Below the pieces are notes generated by a model. The model did not search any database and was not told where the DNA came from. It worked only from the letters and a program-made list of their open reading frames with translations. A stretch of DNA of 64,000 nt from Chlamydoabsidia padenii (taxonomy: Eukaryota; Mucoromycota; Mucoromycetes; Mucorales; Cunninghamellaceae): positions 248,001-312,000 of the forward strand of contig JAIWND010000013.1 of the NCBI GenBank assembly GCA_025330725.1, read 5' to 3'. Each line of letters opens with the position of its first letter. The stretch's first letter is position 1. Shown in pieces: positions 35,990-48,038 of this stretch. A program made the translations under genes and the position numbers.

Positions 35990-37440
35990 TGCATGACAAA
36001 AGCATCTATTTTATTACTGTGTTAGATCTTCAATGCACATTAGGATAAGTCAAGATATCAAACAACACTAATAACATCCACAATCCAAAGTATTAGAAAG
36101 ATACGATGAATGATAAAAAAAATAAAAGTTCAAAGCAGCCTTCACACTGCCAATACAAAAAAAGGATATAGTCGGAGTTTGATGATCAAATTGATGCATG
36201 AATCACATTAAGGACAGATTTTAATCATGTCTATTTTATTACAAGTGAGTTAAAACACAAAGCTACATAGCATACAACATAACTAATCTAATACATAAAA
36301 AAGAGTATTTCAAAGAGTATTTAAGACTAGGCAAGACCAGATTGTTGTATTTGCTGGGCGGTTGATTGTTGATGGCACAAGATCCTTCAACGAAACAGGA
36401 GATATTCGATTTCAGCAACAGAAGACGTCAAAGTGATATACCCACCATGCTTCCATGGCATATACCGCCACCAATCAATTGTAGACCTTTGATCATCCGA
36501 GCCAGTTCCACGATATCCACACACCCATAGATATATGTACTTTGGAGTCATTAAAAATCAACTCTGCTAGATCCTTTTGGTGTGATGATAGGTAAGAGTC
36601 GAGTTGGTGTCGAGAGGTCTGCCATGAACATGTAATACTGTCGTTAATGCTGCACAAAGATTAGTCTAATCCCATCCAAAGGAAACCTGTGATTTGATTA
36701 GTAAGTGTTTTAGTATCTTGTTATGGTCCCTTATTAAACAACCTTTTTTTCAATATGACTATATCTGTTTCTATATGTCAAATACGCATTCATTCAGCAA
36801 AGGTAATCATGGAAGGTCAGATCCAATACTTCAAATCCATAGTCAACGGTGTTATCAAAAGAGACAAATAAGGTCTCCATTCCCTACAATAAACAACAAA
36901 TGATTAGTATATCATATTATCATCCACCGTCCTTTTTTTCTTTCTCCTTCTTCTTTTTACCCTACTGTACCTTGTATTACACCCACTTGAGGAGAAGCCA
37001 CCAGAGTTACAATACAGTACCTTGTGCAACTAATTATTGATATAGATCCAGGCAAGAGTGTGTTTATTCTACTTTAATAGACAAAAATCCTTGTTCAGTG
37101 GTGAGTCATTGTTGTCTTATTACATTACAAGTAATTTACCTTTAATGAGGAGGTGCTAAAGTCAAAGGTGTAAAGAGGGATTCGTGTTGGTCTTGTCGTA
37201 GCTATACTTTGTTGAATATATTCGCTTTAGCAGGGTACTTGAGTGGCTGCTATATAATATAAAAGGTGGTTAGTCATTCAACAAAGAATCAGTTATAGCA
37301 CTAACCTTCGGTGTAAAGTGGTCTACGTTTTGGTAAGGATTAATGATCGTCCATGGGGGAGTGTTATAACTAAATAAAAAAGTGGTGTCATTCCAATAAA
37401 GTAGTTATATTCAAGTTGAATGGATTAACACATAGCTAAT
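35990..37440. repeat. Diverged direct duplication, copy 1
   Basis: Collinear with 39720-41290 (shared AAGATATCAAACAACACTAA, TATATTCGGAGTTT-like, ATCATGTCTATTTTATTACA, and TATTGATATAGA landmarks). Minus-strand coding traces are visible in both copies, e.g. (W)KHGGYITLTSSVAEIEY here; I recognise no family. Many indels; no intact frame. Confidence 0.75.
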
Positions 37441-39719
37441 GTGGAAGGTAAGGGAAAAAAAAGAAGAAAGAGGGGAAAATGTTTCGGAAGCAACCCGACC
37501 CACTGAATATAAATTTAAATCCCGCCACCTGCCCTGACTTTTTAGTAGACAATGATCGATGGTATTATTGCCTAGCCAAATCAATATTTTAAAGCATGAT
37601 GTTCCTGTAGCTTATTCAATAGTGATTCACAGAGTAATTTTGAGCAACCATGTTAAAGAAGGGGGGAAACAGTTTCATCATTTTCACACGCCGCCTGCAT
37701 GAACTTTCATTTTCGAAGAGAACTAGATTGGGGGTGGTGTAAACAAATCAGACCCACTGATTATCATGACGGATAAGGAAATCAATAACAAAAAAAAAAA
37801 AAACTTTCATCTTTTATGTAGTTCGATCATGCTTATTTGACATACAGTACTGCAACTATGACCTCGTATTGTCATTTACTTTTATACTATTACTGTACTT
37901 TCTAACATTTTCTTTCTAGTTCAATAATCAGTATCACTCGATCCATCACTGTTACAACTTGATAATAGCCAGGTCCCATTCATCTTCACCTGTTAATGAT
38001 ATGACGAAGTAATCAAATAACAGGTTTCATTTTTCAAAGTCCGGATTTGGATCCTCTGCATTTTAAAAATGAAAAGGAGAAAAAAGGCCACAATCATCCG
38101 TTTGACTTGGTTCAAGTTTCTATAGATGCGAAAAGAGTAATCACTAACAGTCTAGTTGTTTTCATGTCAATAAAGTAAGCATCTGCTTGGGAAAGTAGTG
38201 AAAAGGATCATGCAGGACAGTGCATATGTTAACATAGATAGGGAGGGGGAGCATTTTGATTGGCTCAATTATCTTGACATCTGATTTCGGACGACCTCGA
38301 GAATTATCGAATATAAAAGGGGATCTTTTTTTTCCACTCCTTTTCTTTTGACATTAACAACAATCCACTATCATTGGTTTAGTTATTCATTCGCTTGCAC
38401 CGAGTACTCGGGGGAACGCTTGTTTGGAAGTTGATGGATGTTATACGAATGATAGTGGATGATCAGGTTATTACACAGTGCAAATATGATGATATGATAT
38501 AAATGCCTTGGTTTTTATTTAAACCATGTAAGACATTATTCTTTCTGATGCACTTTTTTTTTTTTAAATAAAACAAAACAAAAATGAAAAGTCTTTATTG
38601 TTTATACTCTTTTGTAAAGTAGTCACTAGCAATAGTATCATAGTATCAAATCATTTTATTTATTTAATAAAACACAAGTGAAAAATGTTATCTATTCTAT
38701 TATAGTCTAGTCTATACTATTAATGTGGGGTGTATTCAGTAGTAGTAAACCCTGGTTGAACTTGTTGTTGTTGGAGGGTAATCATTAATGTTGTATGTTG
38801 GATTGTAATATAAAGCTGCAGTTGGCGTCGGTAGTTGTATGTGTGTGTATGTGTGTGTGTGTGGCTCTCGTTGCATTAAATTATCAAGTAAGGCTAGTAT
38901 ATTAAAGTGAAGGGGTATACATCATACAGCAACACAAGTCATTGCAGAATACATCCTGTCGCTATTCCATCACACTAATACTACCCCATAGTTAGACTAC
39001 TTACTATTCTACCTTTTGTTTGTGGTGGTGGCCAGGAAGATGCATTCTCTGCATATAAAAATAACACAGCAGAGAGAGGGTGTCCTTTTACCTATAATGA
39101 AGACAAAGATTATCAGTGGATAAGCAGTTGAGGTTAGAGTAGATTACCTTGTAATTTGATATGTGTGTCTTTTTCTTTTCGTTGTTCCCACGAGTATTCC
39201 ATTCGTCTTGCTGTCAAAGTCGTCTTTTTCTATAAGAATCCATCAACAACAAGAGCCTTCACATTTGAGGCACGAGTCAAAAGAGTCGAGTACTTGATAC
39301 AAGGGTAAAGCAATAGGTGGATTAGTGGAAAGAAAAGAAAAAAGAAAAAGACCCGCCGATCGTATTTGAAAGACTCCCACTGGAGCGGGATTTGAAACAT
39401 CACTCGTCCCTGAGAGAGGGTCATGCTAACCTCCGAGAATAGTTGATGAATACAAAAGTTCAGTGTATATGCATCAAACGAGTCTATTATAATATCTTTG
39501 ATTAGAAATGGGCATCTATAAATGGAAACAAGTTTATTAGAGTCTCATTAGTATATGTGTCTACTGTCGAGACTTGACACAAAAAGTTATTAATGAGTAT
39601 TTGGTTCCCTGCATTTATTCAAAGATATAAATCCATGAAAAAGGAAAAAAAAGAAAAAAAAAACCATCATTATGCCATGCATGATTAGTCCAAGAAGGAC
39701 ATGGAGATTCAGAGGTGGG
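37441..39719. other. Spacer inside the duplicated block
   Basis: No gene recognised. A TATAAAAGG box at 38311 is followed by a short transcribed-looking unit ending in AAATAAAAC near 38565, but it has no believable start codon. A GT/TG microsatellite occupies 38836-38862. An exact CGGGATTTGAA is at 39386-39396, and TTTAAATCCCGCC at about 37514. Confidence 0.35.
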
Positions 39720-41290
39720 ACGAAGACATGACAAAAAGCGTCTACTGTATCAATGTTCCAGAGCTTCAGTTCACATTAGAATACGTCAAGATATCAAACA
39801 ACACTAATTGCACCCACTTTTCAAAGTTCTAAAAGACAAGTTGGTTTATCCCTCTCTCTCTCTCTCAAAAAAAAAAAATAGAGTATCAAAGCATCCAGCG
39901 CAAAAAAAAAAAGGATATATTCGGAGTTTAATCATTAAATCGATGCATGAATTACATCAAGGACGGATTTTTAATCATGTTTATTTTATTACAAGTAAAG
40001 TAAAATACAAAGCTACATAATATAAAATACATACAACTAATATAAAAAGTATTAAAAAGACTATATTAAGATTATTCAAGAGCCAGATAAGACAACATGG
40101 TTATGTTTGCTGAGCAGTTGATTGTGGATGACATTCATAGCGGCACAAGATTATTTAATGGCACAAGAGATATTCATTCAAAAGGCACCTTGACAATCCA
40201 CCTTGATGTCAGTAATACCCACCATGTTCTGTAGCCAATCGTATATCTTTGATCACCTGAACCAAGTCCGCGCTATCAATAGTGTTGAATCTTGGTGTAT
40301 TCCACACAGACAGATGTTATGACAAACAACCACATAGATTCAAATAAAGGGCGTATGCGAGGCTTCAAAAGTATACATTCGGATCCTTTCTGCAGCACCA
40401 TTGTCCCATCTTGCCTTTATTGTTGTGTTGTATAAAGTCCCACTTGATACTTTAAGCAGGCGAGAGGAGAGAGACGAATACCAATCATCAATTTGTTGAT
40501 TAGCCAGTCCAAAAAAAAAAAAAAAAAAGAGAGATTCACTAACTTTATAGAGTTAAATGGTCAAGATACCACCATTGCATTTTTTTTTTCATTCACTTAC
40601 CTTTGCTATGAAACCAGATTGTACAGATTCATCATTTCCCCCATTCTGTATCATCCAGAAGAAAGAGCCATTCACCATCAGTACACCAGCTAATCCTACG
40701 AAAAAAAAAAAAAACAATTGGTTTGTACTTCAGATTATCATTCACTGGTGTTTCTTCTTCTTCTTCTCCTTACCCTACTGTATTTCGTATTACAACCGCT
40801 TGAGAAGCCACCAAAGCTATAATCCAATACCTTGTGATATCGTTTATTGATATAGACCCAGGTAAGAGTGGTTAATCTACATGAATGGACAAAATGTATT
40901 GTTCAAGGGTGAGTCATTGTCGCTTTACCAGGTTGGATTACAAGTATTGTATCTTTAATGAGGAAGACACAACCGGGATGCTAAAGGCAAAAGTGCAAAA
41001 AGGGATTTGTGTTGATCTTGTCGTAGCTATACTTGAATATATTTGCTCAAGTAGGCGTCTTGAGTGGCATATACATAATAATATATTTATAAATATATAA
41101 AGTGGTTAGTCATTTAACAAAGGAGCAGTTATCATTCTTACCTTTGCTCAAAGATTGGTGTAAAGTAGTGTACGATTCAACAAGGATTAGCAATCGTTCA
41201 TAGGCGTGGATTATAACTAATCAAAAGAGATGTCAATCAATAAAGTAAAACATTACAATAAAGAACTTACGTTTGAGTTGATTGGACCGA
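39720..41290. repeat. Diverged direct duplication, copy 2
   Basis: Second copy of 35990-37440. A minus-strand trace reads VYINKRYHKVLDYSFGGFSS followed by GCNTKYS, matched by a stop-broken version in copy 1 (about 36960-37060). Best read as remains of a duplicated gene of unknown family. Confidence 0.7.
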
Positions 41291-41376
41291 TCGATGTATG
41301 AGAGTAAAAAGGAGAAGGGAAATGTTTCAAAATAAATCACTATCTATTGCCTATATATTCATACCCCGACTTTTGC

Positions 41377-41998
41377 CTATGCTCTAGATACCTTACAAGC
41401 TTTGACCCAAATAGCGTAATACTAATACTAGAACCATTCACTTTATTCTTTTTTTTTACTTAAATATTTGAAATAAAACCTGCTTCTCTAACATACTCTT
41501 TTGTATTTTGTCTTGTGTCTTTATAACTTCCGATTCAGGAGGAATTCATGCTCATTGACGGTGTAAACCCCGCTCTCTTTGTCTCGTTCAAAGATTCCCC
41601 CGAATCCCATCTTCATCAATCTCTCTTTTTTTTTTTCTCTCTTTTCTTAATTAACATAATGCTTGAAGAATTTTACAATTAATGACAATCATTTTCTATA
41701 ACAATATGTTTATTTTTCTTTGTCGGGCTGAATACAGGTCATTTGAAATGAATTCACCGACGTACCAGAGAATCAGACAGCCAAAAATCCATCCAATCAA
41801 AAAAATCTTTTTGATTCGGGCCGACATTCGGGCCGAAATTGAGATGTGGTTTATATAGAACCAAGCAATTTTATTGACATCTGAGCCTTGCTAGCTCAAT
41901 CGGCAGAGCGTGAGACTCTTAATCTCAAGGTTGGGGGTTCGACCCCCCCGTAGGGCTTTATCTTTTGCTTTTGAATTTTTGGAGCGGAGTGTAAAATT
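41377..41998 (-). repeat. Inverted-duplication arm 2 (carries tRNA-Lys)
   Basis: Inverted match of 33038-33632, 7.7 kb away. This arm lacks the LTR element and so shows the unfilled site: GGAGCGGAGTGTAAAATTATG continues into repeat copy E. Confidence 0.85.
41885..41957 (+). tRNA. tRNA-Lys (CTT anticodon), copy 2
   Basis: Same 73-nt sequence as the gene at 33079-33151, on the opposite strand. A and B boxes intact. T-rich 3' flank (TTATCTTTTGCTTTTG) suits Pol III termination. Confidence 0.95.
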
Positions 41999-42039
41999 AT
42001 GTTCGTTCTGTTTGGTGTTGATCCAGCTAGATCTGGTTG

Positions 42040-42145
42040 ATTTTATGTATCTTAGGCTCAGATAGATTGATTTGGTTGTATATAGAGTAGTGAGCATCAG
42101 AATCTTTTGGTCAAGATTCAACCTTTTGTTAGTTCCTGCTAAAAA
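42040..42145 (+). repeat. tRNA-downstream repeat family, copy E
   Basis: Starts about 83 bp after tRNA-Lys copy 2 with TCTTAGGCTCAGATA, then AGAGTAGTGAGCATCAGAATC and AAGATTCAACCTTTTGTTAG. Same strand as the tRNA, as in copies A and D. Confidence 0.65.
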
Positions 42146-42575
42146 AAAAGTATTTATGCAAAAGATAGGTAAAAGTCATTGCAAGCTATACCTTTGCATG
42201 AATCACTACACTATGATCAGGGAGACATGATATACCGAGGGAATATTTTACAAAATCAACAAGAGATTGTCGTATTAAATGTGCAAGGTAAGAACCCAGT
42301 ACACCTCTTTACCCTCTTGAATCATGCTTCATTCTCTTGATCATGATACTGATTTGCAAACCCCGATGACAAGAGCTCATCCCGCCCATCATGTTGATTC
42401 CCAATCATCAAACCCATCCCAAGAGGAGAAGACAACAATAATTTAAGTTTTTATTTTTTTCTATAAAGTAATATGATATAAAAGTGGAGGAGAGTCGGTG
42501 GAGATAAGTATCTAGTAAACTACAGGGGAGATATATGTGGTATTAAATAAAAGAAGCAAATAGATAGATACAGAT

Positions 42576-42990
42576 TTAACAAGAGTCCTTCAAGTAGGCA
42601 ACAACGTCGGCACGATCCTTGGGCTATATTGAAGAGAGCACCACCACAAATTAAAAGAGGGTGAAGGGTTTAGTCAATAAGATCAAACATAGTTCCATTT
42701 TTTTTTTCTTTAAATCTTACCTTCTTGAATCCAGCAAAGGCCATCTTGGTACCAGGAATGTACTTTTTGGGGTTTTCGAGATAGTCAAACAAAGTTTGGT
42801 CATCCCAAGTAACACCCTTGTTTACGTTAGCAGCTGTATAAGAGAAACCGGCGGCTTGACCAGACTTGCGACCAAAGATTCCATGCAAATTAGGACCGAC
42901 CTTGTGAAGACCACCTTCTTCAACAGTATGACATTGAGCACAACGAGTCTTGAAGAGCTTAGCACCAGCAGTAGCGTTACCGTCAACCAT
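42576..42990 (-). CDS. CYC1: Cytochrome c
   Basis: Soluble heme carrier between complexes III and IV in the mitochondrial intermembrane space. Exons 42721-42990 and 42576-42623, phase 0, about 105 residues. [20 protein letters not shown] shows the CAQCH heme site (Cys, Cys, His); the axial Met is in [12 protein letters not shown]; the end is [16 protein letters not shown]. The family motif [16 protein letters not shown] is present. All functional residues are intact. A TTTCAAATCGCG variant of the recurrent promoter element lies about 105 bp upstream, and a poly-T (minus-strand sense) tract covers 43038-43061 in the leader region. Confidence 0.98.
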
Positions 42991-43588
42991 GATTATATAA
43001 AATAGAGTGGGGAGGAATGGGGAAGAAAAAGGAAAGAAAAAAAAAAAAAAAAAAAAAAAAAGAAGGGGATCGAGAAATATATGTTGACACTTTATTTCAA
43101 ATCGCGATAGTCCTGGGCCTGAAAGCCAGGGGTGCTTTTTTTCCATGAAAGAAAGAAAGGGCATGAAGCGGTGTCATTGGTATCGTTTCAGATAGTGAAA
43201 CTTGATCAGTATCCTTTGAAGATACTATTTAATCAGGTCCGGCCAGGATCACAGCAAAATTGGATCATTTGGCATAAAAATGCAAAGCCCTACTGTTGAA
43301 AACGCAATCCATGATGTTTTTGGGTCATCGTCATACATCGGGACACAAAAGATCACACATATAACAAACACTAGAGTTTTTTTTTTTCATTTTTTATTTT
43401 TAAACATACACATATTATTAAATTCATCAAAGACATTAGGCGATAAAAAAAAGGCTTTATTGCGGAGTTAAAACAAACACATGCACGCGTAGTGTACCAA
43501 AAAAGACTGCAGGTTTCGAGACAATTGGGGTAAACCCCATAAATAAATAAAATAGAGGATAAGCTATAATAGTACTAGTGGAAGGGAC
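42991..43588. other. Cytochrome c promoter and I9-inhibitor 3' flank
   Basis: 600 bp without a gene. Holds the cytochrome c leader and promoter and, from about 43440, a region with AATAAATAAAATAG (43540-43556), which may serve as the polyadenylation region of the minus-strand inhibitor gene. Confidence 0.4.
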
Positions 43589-43936
43589 CTATTTAGCAGC
43601 CAAGAGAGCTTGACCTTGAGTGGTGACTTCACCGTCGGCTTCAACAAAATCGACATCAGGGTGGTTAGCATCAAAGGCATTGATAGCTTCATCGGGCACA
43701 GACACAGCGTAACCAAGGATGGCAGAGTTATAACGATGTTTGATGGTGGCACCAGCTGCTTCGGCCTTCTTGATTTGTTCGTCAATGACTTCTTTGGAAG
43801 TGCCTTTCTTGAAGGTGACAATGTAGTTGGAGTCTATGGTGAAGATGATGCGTGTGAGTTTTCTTTTCTTTTTCTCTCTCTTTTTTTTTTAAATATATAT
43901 CACGTTTATAAAACAAAGAGAGTACTTACTAGCCAT
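43589..43936 (-). CDS. PBI2: Peptidase inhibitor I9 domain protein (proteinase B inhibitor Pbi2-like)
   Basis: Small cytosolic/vacuolar inhibitor of subtilisin-type proteinase B. A 7-nt first exon (43930-43936) joins 43589-43833, giving MANSNYIVTFKKGTSKEVI, then EQIKKAEAAGATIKHRYNSA, ILGYAVSVPDEAINAF and VDFVEADGEVTTQ, 83 residues. This is the I9 propeptide fold standing alone, without a protease behind it, as in yeast Pbi2. No signal peptide. The very short exon is easily missed by gene finders, but both splice sites are canonical and the frame is continuous. Confidence 0.93.
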
Positions 43937-44230
43937 GGTTATAAAGTAGTGGGAATATGTATATATAAAGATAAGAGTAGGTGTGGGAAAGAAAAAAAAA
44001 AAAAAGAAGAAGCAAAAGAAAAGAGTACGTAGTCGAGTTTTGCTCTTTTATCAAAATCCGTGATTTTTAAATTCCGATTGCTCGGATATGATTGGTTGAT
44101 GCTTGGAGGGTCTGGTAATGCGAGAAATATTTGGTCTTTTTTCTTTTTTTTTCCCTTTCTTCTCTCTCTTTTATAATCCATTCACCTTTATTTATGTTAT
44201 TACGTCCCTTCATATTTTGACCAACTGTAA

Positions 44231-46310
44231 CATGGCCACTTTGGTGGCTATCCGCAAGTATGTAAAACAAAGGTTCACTAATATTGTTAATACTTACCTG
44301 ACTTTTTGAACATCTTGTTTTATACCCAAGGAATATACCACTGACTATAAAGGGATCTCGATGGACAACGTTGTAGGGATCACTGACTATTGTTTAAACG
44401 GCTTTATGGTGACGTTGTATTTCTTGAATCTCCTCACTGTAGGGGTCGATAGGTAATCTTGAAGATGAAGGTAAGTTGGATTGGGCTGGGAAAAAAAAAA
44501 AAGTGCAAATGATTTACTCTATTGATGAATACATTTGTTATAGATGAATAAAGATACCATTTATCACTCGTCAAGACAAAAAAGTATGATGTGGGATCTT
44601 ACAGGTAAACATACAAACACAACTTGATGAAAGGGGATAGGGACACTAGATGATAGATTGGATCCAGTGAGCGGGGAACTCGATGGAACTGGTACCCATA
44701 CTGAAACACTATATTGTATTTTAGCACCAAATATCTCCTTTTAACCTTTGGAACGATATGCAACTAGTCTTGGTGGTATATCAACAAACATAGTATGGAT
44801 GATAATAATGACGACTTTATACAGTAACAACAACATGGATCTGATGATATGCCTTAGAAATGAAGTTCTATTGGGATCCAGCTGCATGATTCTCTGTAAC
44901 TTCCCCCGAACGAACTCAACTAGTCACATGAAGACGCACTCAATTCAAGTAGGATGAACAATGACATCATTGTATAAAAAGCCATTTGGCTTCTTTGGAT
45001 AGGTAATAACAAGAAAGGATATATCGCCATTGTACTCCTATTCTTTAACAAGTACAGTTTACTAAATATAGGAACGGATCACTTCTTTGGACTTTTTGTA
45101 ATATACCTGACTCGATGTATTCTCAAGTGGCACATTGGATTGGCTTTACATTAATTATCAATCAAACTTGGATCTTCGTTTGCTCTTTACCAACTTTGGT
45201 AAGACATGATTAAACGAAATAAAAAAAAGGGGGGGGTATTGATGTTTAATCTTCTTGGTACTCTACTAATGATTATCTCCATTTATTGCTATATTGTGGT
45301 CGATCAACGGCAAAGGCACCAATAATAAACCTCAACTCAACATGTATACATACCCCTGTAAGTGATAATGGTTAAACTCTCGTGCCTTGAGGCATATACT
45401 CACGTTACTTTGATTATAATTTGTCAGGTTTAGGTGCTATTTTTACTTGGTATAGTATACCCCAGGTCCGATCCACCGTTACACCAAACACGAAAAACGT
45501 TGTGCCTCTCTTTACAACGATCACTACTGGGTAGGAGTGCCTTTATGACTTTGCAAGAAACCTGGTGGAGGAGAAAGGTATAATGACGACGATGATAAAA
45601 CTTATAGAGAGGAGACAGGGGGGTAACTACTCATGAATTACTTCTAAAAGACTTACAGGACAGGCCGAAATGGGAACGTGCGATATATTGAACCCCTTTT
45701 ACGATGCGACACATACGTCTTGTTGGGAAACGACCGAACATTATTCCTGGTACAAAGGCTGTGGGCGTATTTGAACAAGGTAAACTAAACACCAATGATA
45801 CACACCTGTAACGAATAGTAAATGAGGAAGCTTCTTTTATATGTATAGTGTGTCTGCTCTGGAATCTGGGCCACAATGATATCTGAAGATTGGTGGCAGT
45901 GTGGTAAGAACCATGATAATATCTTTTTTTAAATTGTCATCATATAAATCCATCCCCGATTCAGCTCGATTACTGATTCGCCGACAAAGCATCTAGACTT
46001 TATACTGTATGAAGGTGTATCCCGGGTAAAATTGTGAATAATGATCTTTGCATATTATGAAAGAATGAAACCAATGTTATTTTTAGGGATGTCTCCAGTT
46101 AAAACAAGGTATGTATGATTATGAAGACAAAATTGTTGGATATTTGTACTCTTTTTCTCTCTAGGAGGCATACATAGCCAAGGCATTGTCATTGGTGTAC
46201 ACACATCCTTGGCATGAATGATCTGTCTGGATTAGGGAATGTAGATTAAAAATAGTATTGTAGATATAGTTGTAGTTGTAGTTGTAGTTGTAGTCTTTAT
46301 CAATAAAATG
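44231..46310 (+). pseudogene. Eroded multi-exon gene, membrane-protein-like, unknown family
   Basis: An ATG at 44231 opens MATLVAIRK followed by a possible donor. Coding-like pieces follow in order: GISMDNVVGITDYCLNGFM, VTLYFLNLLTV; GGISTNIVWMIIMTTLYSNN; TDHFFGLFVIYLTRCILKWH; LGTLLMIISIYCYIVVDQRQ; IWATMISEDWWQCGK; and EAYIAKALSLVYTHPWHE near a stop at about 46220, then a probable TATCAATAAA signal at 46298. Several hydrophobic runs suggest a multi-pass membrane protein. The pieces do not join cleanly: stops interrupt and frames disagree at several junctions. It could be a dead gene or a gene with unusual introns. Confidence 0.4.
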
Positions 46311-46743
46311 CCTTTTACCCATTATCATTAATGATGGTGACTGACGATAAGATGAATAAAGAGGAGGCTAAACGGATCCATTCTAATCTGCCTTTTTTAG
46401 AACATGATCCATCGTCTTCGAGCAGGGTCCCAATCAGGGCTTCACTTTGATTGCACATATAAACACGGAGCAAAGACTTGTTCAACAGGCAAATTACAGT
46501 ATGATATGATAAGAATCGATCTACCAGAAAAAGGTAGAAATGTTCAAATATTGAATAGGAGATAATGGAACCAACTGGTTTAACCTTTTTTGATAAAGAG
46601 CGCCTTTTTGTGATTCACCGTAGTCAAATCTATAAAAAGAAGCTTTCAACTCCGACTTCCAAGCTATTTAATCGAAGCTTTTTCCACCCGATTCTTTCTT
46701 CTTTATCTCTTTTTCACTTTTATATACTTCATTGACTTGATCA
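46311..46743. other. Promoter region of secreted orphan
   Basis: No gene. TATAAAAAGAAG near 46632 and a TTTCAACTCCGAC variant of the recurrent element at about 46646 lie roughly 90-110 bp before the ATG, followed by a CT-rich leader. Confidence 0.4.
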
Positions 46744-47566
46744 ATGCTCGTCATTAACTATTTAACTAGCACCGTGGGTATTCTACTCGTATTCACTTCA
46801 CTAGTATCAACATTACCAGTACTTCACCCAATCACGGACGACTCTTCCACCTTGAACGAGACGGATTTCTTTGTGGACCTGAATCGCCTGACCAATATAT
46901 TATCAGCACATATCATGACGGAACACGTTGACAATGCCATAATGACGCTCTCCAAATCGTTAGCAGCGCACATTCAGTCTTCTGTCCAACTCGATACACA
47001 TGCCTCCCACAATGACGAAGATGTGGACATTCGACTACTCAAGGAACAAATACAAGGTGCGGTGGGATCATATGTACAAGATCAATTGCCAAGCATGTGG
47101 TATCGTGGTGGATTGGACTCGATCCACTCATTTCTGGAAACCTCTTTGGTGGAAACGTGCGAACCTGTGGAAGGAGTGATTCCGTTTGGTTGTTTGCAAT
47201 CCCACGCCGATAGATTCTCGACACTGGTGGATGCCCATGTCAAACACACCATGCACGCTACTCTGGCCGATATTGTACAAAAGGATCTCCCACAATTATT
47301 GACCATGACGGATCATCATATTCGTGCCGTACTCAATCACTTTAATACCTTCTTGTTGCCTCCTCACTGTCAATTGTCAATGCATCCTCTCTCCCTTCAG
47401 GATCACCTGTCTTGGTCTGATGCTGACAATATCAATGCTATCTTGGATTCGGTGGCTGATGGTGAAACTAGTTATTCTCATAGTGGCTCATTGGTACACT
47501 CTATTCATCAATATGCTATTCTCTCCAAATCGACTTCTCTCCATCATAGTGGTGCTAGGGATTAGC
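46744..47566 (+). CDS. Secreted hypothetical protein
   Basis: Intronless 273-residue protein. It opens with a clear signal peptide (MLVINYLTSTVGILLVFTSL, cleavage probably after VSTLP-like residues near 25). The mature part is hydrophilic, rich in His, Asp, Ser and Leu, with amphipathic helical stretches (ADIVQKDLPQLLTMTDHHI) and two cysteines around CEPVEGVIPFGC plus one near PHCQLS. No transmembrane segment after the signal, no GPI-type tail and no known domain. Lack of introns is unusual beside its neighbours. I do not recognise a family; a secreted orphan specific to this fungal group is the plain reading. Confidence 0.8.
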
Positions 47567-48038
47567 TCTAGTTCACTGTATATAGTTTGTATATGTATTT
47601 TATAACACTCCCCCCCCTTCCCCCTCCATTCATTATACATTCCTTTCCTTACATTTTATTTTTATTATTGTACCTTTGTATACACATCCATCTCATTTAA
47701 CCTTTAGCATCTCTTTAATAGCATATCTTACTCTGTATATACATACATACATACCATTTTACTTGGATTATTCTTTTTTACATGTAATAATAAAGTAGAC
47801 TTGTTTAGACTTTTAACTATCTATGTCATTGTTTTTCTTAATTTGGATGTTGTGTTTTCGAGACAATGCTGTTTTGCCTCATCATTACATCATCATTCGA
47901 AATTTGAATGACATATTAAACCCATGTCTCGTGGATTCAGGCATTAATGTCAGTAATATAGGGTCAATAAAAAAAAAAAAAAAAGCTTTATTGTAGAGAC
48001 AAATAGTAATCTAATCTATACTAATCTAAAAAAGGTGA
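47567..48038. other. Convergent 3' region
   Basis: 470 bp between two converging genes. AATAATAAAG at about 47786 fits the plus-strand polyadenylation signal. A 16-A run is near 47969. No gene seen. Confidence 0.4.

Noticed and set aside
38311..38570. Short transcription unit with TATA box in the repeat block
   Set aside because: No start codon or structure that I can support; TATA-like sequence is common in AT-rich DNA.
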